Assembly (NCBI GenBank): GCA_009823505.1
Contig: VZQC01011955.1
Span: 2,689,118-2,753,117, forward strand
Length of the DNA stretch: 64,000 nucleotides
Direction of reading: 5' to 3'
Source of the DNA: Rhizomys pruinosus
Lineage: Eukaryota > Chordata > Mammalia > Rodentia > Spalacidae
A model generated the notes under the pieces. It was not told where the DNA came from. It worked only from the letters and a program-made list of their open reading frames with translations, and made no database searches. Both the position numbers and the translations under genes were made by a program. This document shows, one piece after another, positions 55,164-64,000 of the stretch. Positions within the stretch are counted from its first letter, which is position 1; each line of letters starts with the position of its first letter.

Positions 55164-55192
55164 GGATCCAGTTTTTAAAAAGGGTACAATCT

Positions 55193-55447
55193 GGGGCTGG
55201 AGAGATGGCCTAGCAGTTAAGAGCACCAACCGCTCTTACAGAGGACCCGGGTTCGATTCCCAGCACCCACATGGCGGCTGAGAACCGTCTGAAACTCCAA
55301 TTCCGGGAGAACTCCAGTTCCAGGGGAATCCGACACCCTCTTCTGACCTCCGCGGCATTGCACGACACGGGTGCACAAACTTGCATGCAGACAGTACATT
55401 CATACATATACAGAAAGAAATAAAATTAATTAAAAAAAAATTTTTTA
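55193..55447 (+). mobile_element. B2-family SINE, young CpG-rich copy
   Basis: ggggctggagagatggcctagcagtt head, internal duplication, A-rich tail. Target duplication agggtacaatct at 55181-55192 and 55448-55459. Confidence 0.96.
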
Positions 55448-55454
55448 AGGGTAC

Positions 55455-55590
55455 AATCTAGCATGGTGACACACAAGTTTAATCCCAACACTTGGGAAGC
55501 AGAAGCAGGTATATCTCTGTGAGAGAGGTCAGTCTGGTCTACATAGCAAGTTCTAGGCTGTCTGAGGCTACAGGGAGATGTTGACCTAAA
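55455..55590 (+). mobile_element. B1 SINE, diverged
   Basis: atctagcatggtgacacacaagtttaatcccaacac through ggctacagggagatg, followed by a G/A-rich stretch and (GGCA)n. Confidence 0.8.
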
Positions 55591-56040
55591 AGGGGAGAGG
55601 GGAGGTAGGCAGGCAGGCAAAAAGTTAACTCCAAAAAGATCAAACACATCAATGTGAAATCTGAAATGCTGAAACTGTTTGAAGAAAACACAGGCAGTGT
55701 CCTAGAAGATATAGGTGCAGGAAGGGACTTTCTAAATTGGACTTCATTTGCTCAGGGGAGTAAGGCCAACAATTGACAAATGAGACCTCATTAAACAAAA
55801 AGCTTCTGTAGAGCAAAGGAAACAATCAATCAAGTGAAGAGGAAGCCCACGGAGTGGGAGAAAATTTTTGTCAGCTATACATCTAATAGAGGATTAATTT
55901 CCACAATATACAAAGAACTAAAAAAGAAGAATCAAGAAAACAAATGATCCAATTAAAAAAATGGTCTACAAATCTGAGCACAGAGTTCTCAAAAGAAGAA
56001 ATAAAAAAGATTAAGAAATACCTTTAAAAGTATTCAACGT

Positions 56041-56189
56041 CTGCCCGGTGTGGTGGCACACACCTTTAATCCCAGCACGCAGGAAACAGAAGCAGGCGGA
56101 TCTCTGAATTCAAAGCCAACCTGGTCTACATAGAGAGCTCCAGGCTAGCTGGGACTAAAGGGAGACCCTGTCTCAAGAAGACAAAAAAA
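56041..56189 (+). mobile_element. B1 SINE inside L1
   Basis: gcccggtgtggtggcacac through gaccctgtctcaagaagac plus A-tail. Perfect 11-bp target duplication aaaagtattca at 56028-56038 and 56190-56200. Confidence 0.96.
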
Positions 56190-56714
56190 AAAAGTATTCA
56201 GTATCTTTAGTAATTAGGGAAGATTTCATCTTATCCCAGTCAGAATGGCTAAGATCAAGAAAACAAACGAAGCCAAATGCTGGTGAGGGTGTGGTTAGGA
56301 ACATGCATTTGCTGCTGCTGGGATTGCAAATTGTCGTATCCACTATAGAAATCAGAGTGGAGAATTCTTTCAAAACTAAAAATAGATCTACTATATAATC
56401 CAGCTATATTATTCCTTGGCATATGGCCAAAGGACTCCATGACCTACTACAGAGATATTTGCTCGGTCATGTTTATTGCTGCTCTTCTCACAGTATTTAG
56501 GACAGGGAAACAACCTAAATCTCCTTAAAGTGCTGAACGGATCATGAAAATGTGGTACATTTACACAATGGAGTTCCACTCATCAGTAAAGAAAGACAAA
56601 ATCATGAAATTTGCAAGCAAATGGATGGAACTAAAACCTGTTATACTATGTGAAGTAACTTAGACTCATAAAAACAAATGAGCCGTGTTCTTCCCTGTGT
56701 GTGGATTGTAGCTC

Positions 56715-56883
56715 CAAATCCTTATATGTGAGTATATATCCTACAAATCCTTATATGTGAGTATATATCCTACAAATCCTTATATGTGAGTATATATCCT
56801 ACAAATCCTTATATGTGAGTATATATCCTACAAATCCTTATATGTGAGTATATATCCTACAAATCCTTATATGTGAGTATATA
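56715..56883. repeat. 29-bp minisatellite in the L1 3' end
   Basis: Almost six units of aaatccttatatgtgag followed by tatatatcctac, virtually identical to one another although the surrounding L1 is old, so the array was homogenised or expanded recently. Confidence 0.97.
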
Positions 56884-57884
56884 ACTACAAGAGCTAAGAA
56901 AATAGAAAAGAATCATGGGGTTGGGGTGGAGAAGAGCTAAAAAGAGGGAGATAGTAGGACAGGGCTTCATCAAGAGGGAACTGGGCAAAAGGGGGTACTC
57001 TAACTGAGGGGACACGGGAGGGCTCGATAAGGGAAGAGAGGAAAGAGGGGTAGATAACAATTAGGTGGTATGAAAAGTCAAGGAAAATGTATTATTTCAT
57101 TAACCTATTGAAAAATCTACATATTATATAAACATGAGTGCATGTGTATAGCTGAAGGTAGTATAACAAAAATCACACTGCCAGACAAGGGAAGACTCAC
57201 TTTCAGTGTGGTTGGTCAGGGTAATCCAAGAGACTCCCAAAATACTACAAGCTACAACCCTTGCCTCCAGAACTTGAAGGTAAGACCCTATTGCTGAAAA
57301 TAGGACGTACTTTGGACACAGGACTTAGGACAACTGAGCTGGAACCAACCTGGAGATCTTCTCTCTGAAGACCAGCTCTGACAGTATCAGAAGATCCTAT
57401 ATAAGCTGCCAAGGAAGCAAGCCAATCAGTGGTCCTACTCAGCTGTAAAGCCTATAAACTACAACAGTGACAAGCCCAGAAAATTATCTCTGTTGCTTCA
57501 GTAGTGACACTTCCGTCTTTGGGGTAATCAACAGCTAATTGGATCCAAAGCCCATGCAGGAGGAGGGAATCAGTGCATGGCACTGCAAACATAGCCAAGT
57601 CCACATGATTGGAGAGATCATAGACCCTAGAGAAGCACCTACTACTACTGTCACTTTCCTAGACGACTGTGGGGTGCCCATCCCTGACAACTGTGGGGAT
57701 ACATCTACAATGTAACCTCTACATCTAAGGATCGGGAAACATCACAGAGGGGCGGGTGGGGTGGAAAGATTCCAAGAGTCAGCGGGATGACACCTGCTGC
57801 TAGTTAATACAGCCTAGACATGACAGGAAAGGTATGCCAGTGATATCTCCACAGTATGGCAGTCTAATAAGATCTGCTTATAAT

Positions 57885-58040
57885 GACCAATACCAGAACT
57901 CACTTCAGGTGGCTACAACCACTTAGAACTCCAGCACGAGGGGATCCAATGTCTCTGACTTCTGCTGGCCTTGCACTCGTGACCACATACTCACACAGAG
58001 ACAGACACAATGCACACACATATATATAATTAAAAATAAT
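57885..58040 (+). mobile_element. 3' half of an old B2-family SINE
   Basis: ggtggctacaaccacttagaactccagcacgaggggatcc, ttctgctggccttgcac and a tataattaaaaata tail. A second eroded SINE head (gcagtgagtggttaaaggtgcctg) follows at about 58070-58200. Confidence 0.65.
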
Positions 58041-58219
58041 TCTTCAAAAAGCCAGAGCAGACAAGATGGAGCAGTGAGTGGTTAAAGGTGCCTGCTGACA
58101 AGGCTGAGAAGCTGAGTTCAGTCCCAGGACACACATGGTGAAAGGAATGGGAGAGATGTCCTCTGACCTTCACATGTGTACCATGGCGTGTACGCACATA
58201 CTCTCTCAAAAACAAACCT

Positions 58220-58382
58220 AGGCTAAGCATGATGCAGCATGCCTTTAATCCCAGCACTCAGGAGGCAGAGGCAGGCAGATCTCTGAGAGTTCAAGGCCAG
58301 CCTGGTCTACGTAGTGAGTTCCAGGACAGCTGGGGCTACAGGGAGACTCTTTCTCAAAAAAGACCCCTCAAAAAAAAAAAAA
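58220..58382 (+). mobile_element. B1 SINE
   Basis: aggctaagcatgatgcagcatgcctttaatcccagc through ctctttctcaaaaaagacc plus A-tail. Confidence 0.92.
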
Positions 58383-58384
58383 AC

Positions 58385-58549
58385 TAGAAGTGGTTGTATG
58401 GTGGTACCCAGCACTGAGGAGGTGGAGACAGGTGGATTCCGGTGCCTGCTGGCCAGCCAGCCTGGCCTACATGACAAGTTCGAGGCCAGTGAGAGGCTCT
58501 GTCTCAAACATAACAAAGTGAGAAACAGCCAAGGTTGTACCCTGTCCTC

Positions 58550-58590
<41 letters not shown>
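58385..58590 (+). mobile_element. RSINE1-type SINE 3' part with (CA)n
   Basis: gtggtacccagcactgaggaggtggagacagg, gctggccagccagcctggcc, gaggctctgtctcaaac, then (CA)n at 58553-58588. Confidence 0.7.
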
Positions 58591-58591
<1 letters not shown>

Positions 58592-58639
58592 CGTCCATGC
58601 ATGTACATCTGCATACACACACACAAGCACATATATAGA

Positions 58640-60960
58640 TAAAAGAAGGGAGGAAAGCAGATGGGGAGGGGAGGGAAAGAAGCAGAGAGAGAAAACTCAA
58701 CTGGGAAAAACAGAGAGGAAGAGATCCATCCTGAACAAGCCAGATAGGCTTCAACCCCACCACCTCTTCAGACCCCGCTTTGTACCCAGATGCAGTGCCT
58801 GGGTCCCCAGGAAGCAGGTGTTATCTGAAGTTATGCCTTCTCTAGCTTGGCCTGTCAGACCAACTTGGTTCCTCATGGACTTCTGAGTTTGCTGACAACC
58901 ATGCCTGTCACCTCTGGCTTCTCTTAGGACACAAACCCGAGACTACCTTTCCTCGTATTAAAAATTAAATCTGTCAACAGGACAGACAATAGCCCCCCTA
59001 TGTCACCACCTTCACCAAGAACCTCATCTAGTCCTAAAAGCAAACATGGAGACTAATGCCAGGGATGCTGCCTTGACCACTGGCTGGCAAGGAGATCTCA
59101 GCAAGTTCCCCTGGTCATTTTTTTTTTCTTGCACTCCACACCACAAGGCTTCTGGATGCATCCAGGGCCTCGCTTTCATTTCCCTGTAGAAAGAGCAGAT
59201 GAATGTGACCACCTGCAGAGTGGTGTTTATTGGAGAAATAAATCTCTTTGGCTAAATATGAACCATGCAGAGGAAACAAAGGAACTGCTTTTTTTAATGA
59301 TGGAGGTTTAAACAAAACCCAACAGCCTAAGGCAGAAAGGCAGAACCCCAATTAAGAAGAGATGAGAAATTAGGGTCCAAGATACCACTTACATGGATAT
59401 TTACCAAGCGCTCAGTGTGTACAGGAATGTAGCTGTTGCTGGGGTTTAAGAGGTAAATAAGAACCTGCCCTTGCTCTCCAGGGGCTGGCGCAGGATGGGG
59501 TTGGTGCTGCATGAGGCTAAAGGAAGAGGACGGAACAAGGTGAGGACAAGTATAATTGAGTTATGACATAGTGCCTGGGTAACAGGAGTGAGAGGGAAGC
59601 AGGGAGGGCTTCTGAAGGATGGGCTGTTGACCTTGTCCTAAAAGAAGTGAACAGTCTGAAAGAAGGAAAGGGGACAGAGTTCTTCCAGACAGGCGGAAGG
59701 GCATATGTAGAAAGCCTGGGAAAGAGGAGGGCTCCTGAGGTGGGGGACAATGCCAAGGTCAACGTGAGTCTGGTTCTTCGAAGGGAGGCTGGACAGGTGG
59801 ACCAGATCCAGACTGCAAGCGTCCCGAGTGCCTGGAGGCCTTTGGGATTTATTCTGAAGCCAAGGGCTCTCAAATGTATAAGACTTAGAATCTTCTGGGG
59901 AGTTTATATTAAAGTACTGATTGCAAGGCTGCACCTCACCACTAATTGGGATTCTTCAGACATGGGGTAGGACTTTGAAATCTGCATTTTGACCAGCATT
60001 ACTTTGGCCCATGGACCCAGCTCTCTGAAAGAGCTGAGAGATGAAGGAAAGAAAGAAGGGGCGCGGCTTTGCATCTGCGGCCTCCTGCTGATGGCTCTTG
60101 GGGCTGAATTACAGGAGGAGGAGTGGAGAATGGATTGGCACAGTGATGGTGCTAAGAGAAGGGACCAACAGCACTCACAGGGTGACACACAGAAGGGGCC
60201 CTGGCATGGTGTCAAGGAGGACTCTCACTGGTGGATTCTCCATGTCACCTGAAGCCATGCACCCAGGAAGAGGAACCTGGACCACAGAAAGAAGCCAGGG
60301 CAGGATCTGCCTGTTCACAGTCAGGGCAGTGCCCGGGAGAGGGTGGCCATCCCAAGGGTCCCAGACCTCATTTATATGTTATACTGCTAATTAATCCCAA
60401 GGCCCCAGGGCAAGGTGAGGGCGGGCTCCTGGGCTTGGGGCAAAGCTGGAACACAAACAAGCTGGCCTGTCCCCACCCAGTGACGCCGTTGATGACGACC
60501 CAGTCCCCATAGCTCTGCGCCAGCCTGGGCCTCCAGGTGTCCAGGCTTCTCAGACCGTTAGCAGCTGCTTGGCACAGGTAACTGGGCTCAGAAGACTTGT
60601 TCTTTCAGCCTTCTGCCCTGATCCTCAGCTCTCTCACATCAGCCAGCAGGGTGACAGATGTCCAGGGACCTCCACTATCATCTAAGTCCTGATTCATGGT
60701 CTCTGCAGGTGCCAGCACAGCACTGGTTGCTAGAAAGTTCTGCTGCAGATGTCACCCAGGTACGGTGAGTGACACAAAGAAGAAGGAGAAGTGTCAGGTC
60801 ACCCAGAAAGCTACTGCGCACCAGCCTAGCCAAAGCTGGCACTGAATGGTGCCTGGGAGAATGTCTCCTAAAGTCCAGCCATACCCTGATTTAAAAACAG
60901 GTTCAGCGCTTCTATGGTCTTTATATGAAATTTTAAGTAATGTAACCACACAAGTCATTT
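58640..60960. other. Single-copy looking intergenic DNA
   Basis: No gene recognised. Overlapping open frames at 59500-60500 on both strands have no family motif. The first part (58640-58720) is purine-rich. Confidence 0.5.
59865..60010 (+). mobile_element. MER20/MER3-type hAT fossil
   Basis: gctctcaaatgtataagacttagaatcttctggggagtttatattaaagtactgattgc, tttgaaatctgcattttgaccagcatt and ggcccatggacccagctctc in the order of the short hAT-Charlie elements. Confidence 0.6.
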
Positions 60961-60976
60961 CAGAAAAACACTTTCT

Positions 60977-61212
60977 TTTTTTATTATTTATTTTTTATGT
61001 GTATGAATGTACTGTCTGCATGTAGATCTGTGCACCCGTGTCGTGCAATGCTACAGCGGTCAGAAGAGGGTGTCAGATTCCACTGGAACTGGAGTTCTCC
61101 TGGAATTGGAGTTACAGATGGTTCTCAGCTGCCATGTGGGTACTGGGGATCGAACCTGGGTCCTCTGTAAGAGCAGTCGGTGCTCTTAACCGCTAGGCCA
61201 TCTTTCCAGCCC
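60977..61212 (-). mobile_element. B2-family SINE
   Basis: Antisense element with the internal duplication, ending ccgctaggccatctttccagcccc. Flanks cagaaaaaca (60961) and cagaaaaata (about 61214) form a near-perfect target duplication. Confidence 0.93.
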
Positions 61213-62295
61213 CCAGAAAAATACCATTTCTGACTGTCATGGAAAGGATGTGAGAAAACTGAGATCTTCCATGCCATGGCCATACCAGGAGACCTAGCTA
61301 GGTAGGCACTTGCACACATGGCTAAAGCGCCAGGGATGAGGGAATGCCCATGCAAACTGGTGTGTAATCCTGCCTCATGACCAGCCACTACAATCAATCA
61401 TGGTTGCCATTAGAGACCTACTTCCTGAACCTGGGTCATAGAAAACATGTTTTTTTTTTTTTTAAGTGGTGGATCCATTTTGGTAAAGTCCTGAACTAAA
61501 GTTGTCAGTGTTACTGGTTATGCAAAAGAAAATACATTTTTTCCATAGGGAGTTGGTTCCAGAACTCCCTGTAGATACCCAGATCCATAGACACTTGGCT
61601 CCTTTACATAAAGCAGTGTCGTGTTTGCATACAACCCGAAAACGTTCCTTGGATACCTCAAGGCCTCTCAGGATGACTTGTGACACCTAATGCAATGTAA
61701 ATGTTGTGGAGAAACAAGCACTCTGGTTTGTATTCTTCAGGGAATAGTGACAAGGAAAGAAAGTATGTGTCTCAGCCCAGGTACAGTTTTTCTGCTAATG
61801 TTTTCTGTGACTGATTGAATCCATGACCCACTGTACTTTGTGCTTATATGTAAAACAGAATAGCCATGAGTGACAAGGCTCACCTTTTGAGTATGGGACT
61901 GTCCCCCATGTCTCCACACTTCCCTGGCTCCTGCTCACTAAGTGTCATGTCTCCTCAAAACATCTTGACAACCTAAAGGTGCACCCACAGATTTACAAAA
62001 TGCCCCTTATGGGGCTCCATCCCTCAGAGGGCCCCCTTGCTGTGGAGTTCACAGAGTCCCTTCTTGTACATTCAGTGATGCCAGGTTCCTGAGGGAGGGA
62101 GGCAGAGCACGTGCAAAAGCTTAGATTCAGAGAGAAGATGACCCAACGGAGAGTCAGCATGGCAGAGGGGACCTTGCATCTCAGCATTTGGAGATTAGAT
62201 AGCGTTATGAGCCAAACTTCATCCCTACTCCCCACCACAAAATCATCCTTTTTCAATCCCCAGTATCTCACAATGTGGCTGGATTTGAATATAAT
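61213..62295. other. Single-copy looking intergenic DNA
   Basis: No gene recognised; a short T-run at 61450-61463. Confidence 0.5.
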
Positions 62296-62299
62296 TAGC

Positions 62300-62428
62300 T
62301 GGGCGTGGTGGCGCATGCCTTTAATCCTAGCACTCAGGAGGCAGAGGCAGAGGCAGGCGGATCTTTGTGAGTTCAAGGCCAGCCTGGTCTACAGAGTGAG
62401 TTCCAGGACAGCTGGGGCTACAGGGAGA
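62300..62428 (+). mobile_element. B1 SINE lacking its 3' end, fused to RSINE1
   Basis: tagctgggcgtggtggcgcatgcc through ggacagctggggctacaggga, where it stops without ccctgtctc or an A-tail. It carries a 6-bp gcagag duplication (gaggcagaggcagaggcagg). Confidence 0.93.
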
Positions 62429-62745
62429 TGGTTCATTCAGACTAAGTGCTTGCTACACAAGCATTGGGGATCTGAATTCAATCCCATGAACCCAAGTGTT
62501 TTTTTTTTGACATTATAAAAACCCAGGCATGGTGGCACACACTTGCAATCCCAGAGCTAATGGGACAAAGACACCTTCTTGACCTTGGGGCTTGCCAGCC
62601 AGCCAACCTAGCTGAGTTAATGAGCTACAAGTCAGTGAGAGAGACCCTGTCTAAAAGAAACAAGCTAGACAGTGTCCTGAGGAAAGACTCCTGAGCTTGA
62701 CCTCTGACTTCAACATACACCCACACACATGTGCACCCCCTACAC
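62429..62745 (+). mobile_element. RSINE1-type SINE joined to a truncated B1
   Basis: gatggttcattcagactaagtgcttgctac, gaattcaatcccatgaaccc, ggcatggtggcacacacttgcaatcccag, gggcttgccagccagccaacc, gagagaccctgtctaaaag and a cacaca-rich tail. The first bases of its head are replaced by the B1. Confidence 0.8.
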
Positions 62746-63790
62746 AAACACTTAATCACAATGTGATTGGGGTTCAATGAGATGTGGGTGTTTGTCCAGT
62801 ATGGCTGGTGTCATTCAAAAAAGAAAAAGATATTAGGGACACAGACACATATAGAGGGAGACCATATAAAAACAAGGGGAGAAGGGACCACGGGCGAGCC
62901 AGGGGAAAGACCTGAGTGACGTCCTGTCGACACGCAGATCTCAGACCTCCAGCCTCCTGGGTTGTGAGGAAACAGACTGCTGTTTAAGCCTGGTCTGTGG
63001 TTCCTGCTTCTGGAAGCCCTAACTCATAGGGGCTTTTACAGATGGCTCAGCCTGACTGTCTGATCTGTATAAATTGCCTTTTGATGACCAAAAGCCAATC
63101 TTGTGGCTTCCTTGTCACTGTTCTCCACACGCTGCAGAGCTGAAAACATAGACACTGCATTTGTGCTCTATAAATCAGATGAAGTAATTCACACCATACC
63201 AGGTAAATACAAAAAGAGTTTCCCACAAGCCCAGTCAATAAGGGATCACGTAACAACCTCAAATTGTATCTCAAATATTTTCTAGACCTGTGTGGTCCAA
63301 ATGAGAGTAAATCAGACCAATTAATTACCCAAATTACGTTAACAACCCAAATCTCCGTGTTGAGACCTCGACTACTTGACCAAGGGGAGCCTTAGTCACT
63401 GCCTGGGCTCGTGGGCTCTTTGTGTCTGACTCATGTCTGGAATCCAGTATTTTTGTCCTCATATCCCTCTTGTCCTAAGGATGGAGTGGAAAACCAGGTA
63501 GCCCGTGGCAGCCAGACTGCCACATGTCATCCTCCACCCAACGCACAGGGATCTGCCCCCCATTAGCAGCCCTCCGTCCTGAAGCAGAACTGAGTCGGTC
63601 TGGAAGGCCAAGCACTGTTGCTTTATGCTTCAGCGCAGGGCTCCCTGGCATAGCAGCCTCGCTTCCGTAGGCTCCAGGCCCTTTTATCTTCATAGACACA
63701 GAGCGATGACCTTCTAAAGATCCAGGAGACGCAGAAGCTGGCCTCAGATGGCCTCCTGGACAAGCTTCTTTGATTGTCCTGTGGCCAACT
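62746..63790. other. Single-copy looking intergenic DNA
   Basis: Contains tgacgtcctg near 62918, and an AT-rich stretch with ccaattaattacccaaattacg near 63320. No gene recognised. Confidence 0.5.
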
Positions 63791-63794
63791 CTCC

Positions 63795-64000
63795 TGCTCT
63801 AGTTTGAACCTTAAATGTCTACCAAAGACCCAGTGTCGAGGACCTGGTTCCCAGCCTGTGGTCCTACTGAGAAGCAGTGAAATCTTTAGTGAGGCGGGGT
63901 CTAGTGGAAGAACTTAGGTCATCGAGCACACGCCCTTGAAGAGGACATGGGGACCCCAGCCCCTTCCTTTCTTTCCCCTTACTTCCCTAGACAACATAAA
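63795..64000 (+). mobile_element. LTR-like (MaLR-type) fragment, runs off right edge
   Basis: tctagtttgaaccttaaatgtctacc, ggacctggttcccagcctgtggtcc, gaggcggggtctagtggaag and gcccttgaagaggacatggggaccccagccccttcc form a familiar LTR-type repeat order. Confidence 0.5.

Larger units (their letters stand above)
55605..57880 (+). mobile_element. L1 (Lx-like), 5'-truncated: ORF2 C-terminal region and 3' UTR
   Basis: DNA-level order of rodent L1: ctgaaactgtttgaagaaaacac, atgagacctcattaaac, ggattaatttccacaatatac, ttatcccagtcagaatggc, gtttattgctgctcttctcac, aatggatggaactaaaacc, then a 29-bp minisatellite and a long 3' UTR (ggtcagggtaatccaag, gccaatcagtggtcctactcagctgtaaagcc). Many stops; inactive. A B1 is inserted at 56041-56189. 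Confidence 0.85.

Noticed and set aside
58553..58588. Possible Z-DNA or regulatory meaning of the (CA)n tract
   Set aside because: It is the ordinary expanded tail of an RSINE1-like SINE; nothing sets it apart from thousands of others.
4700..61200. tRNA-gene-like A- and B-boxes at many positions
   Set aside because: All fall at the heads of B2, B3, ID or B4 SINEs with A-rich tails and, in many cases, target duplications; none folds as an independent tRNA gene by inspection.

Overview
This is ordinary nuclear DNA from a rodent, most likely a muroid. The evidence is the dense set of rodent-specific SINEs (tRNA-derived B2/B3, 7SL-derived B1, B4/RSINE1, ID), 3' ends of rodent-type L1 elements, MaLR-type LTRs, and older MIR and MER20-type fossils shared by mammals. 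The commonest B2 form has a short internal duplication and is not the textbook mouse or hamster consensus, so I would not name a genus. There is one assembly gap, 35871-36728. No bacterial, CRISPR, plasmid or phage features are present.

One protein-coding gene can be supported: the 5' end of Slc24a4 (NCKX4, a K+-dependent Na+/Ca2+ exchanger), on the minus strand. Coding exon 1 is 11330-11459 and sits in a CpG island (about 11040-12270). Coding exon 2 is 9314-9424. Both have canonical splice sites in matching phase. Exon 3 is not found, so intron 2 runs off the left edge. Everything right of about 12.3 kb is the upstream intergenic side of the gene. The human equivalent of that interval carries the hair/eye pigmentation association near SLC24A4.

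Layout: 1-9.3 kb, intron 2, with an MLT1-like LTR broken by a B1 plus a purine repeat, an ID, a B4 and a 24-bp minisatellite; 9.3-11.5 kb, exons 2 and 1; 11.0-12.3 kb, CpG-island promoter; 12.3-35 kb, intergenic DNA with SINEs, MER20 fossils, LTR fragments and simple repeats; 35-46.5 kb, the most heavily layered part, with two solo LTRs of one family in opposite orientation (each with a perfect 5-bp target duplication), the gap, a 34-bp minisatellite, an LTR-like CCAAT/CRE/TATA promoter cut by a B2, and two outward-facing L1 3' ends; 46.5-54 kb, mostly single-copy with a TAAT-rich block near 47.1 kb; 54.7-58 kb, L1 3' ends with a 29-bp minisatellite; 58-64 kb, SINEs and single-copy DNA.

No new biological system is evident. 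The observations most worth checking are the promoter-like array at 42672-42709, two fused SINEs, a B2 with a duplicated B-box, the lineage-specific B2 form, and a few candidate regulatory stretches upstream of Slc24a4. Repeat family names are from recognition by eye; edges are good to a few bases where target duplications are given and to tens of bases elsewhere.
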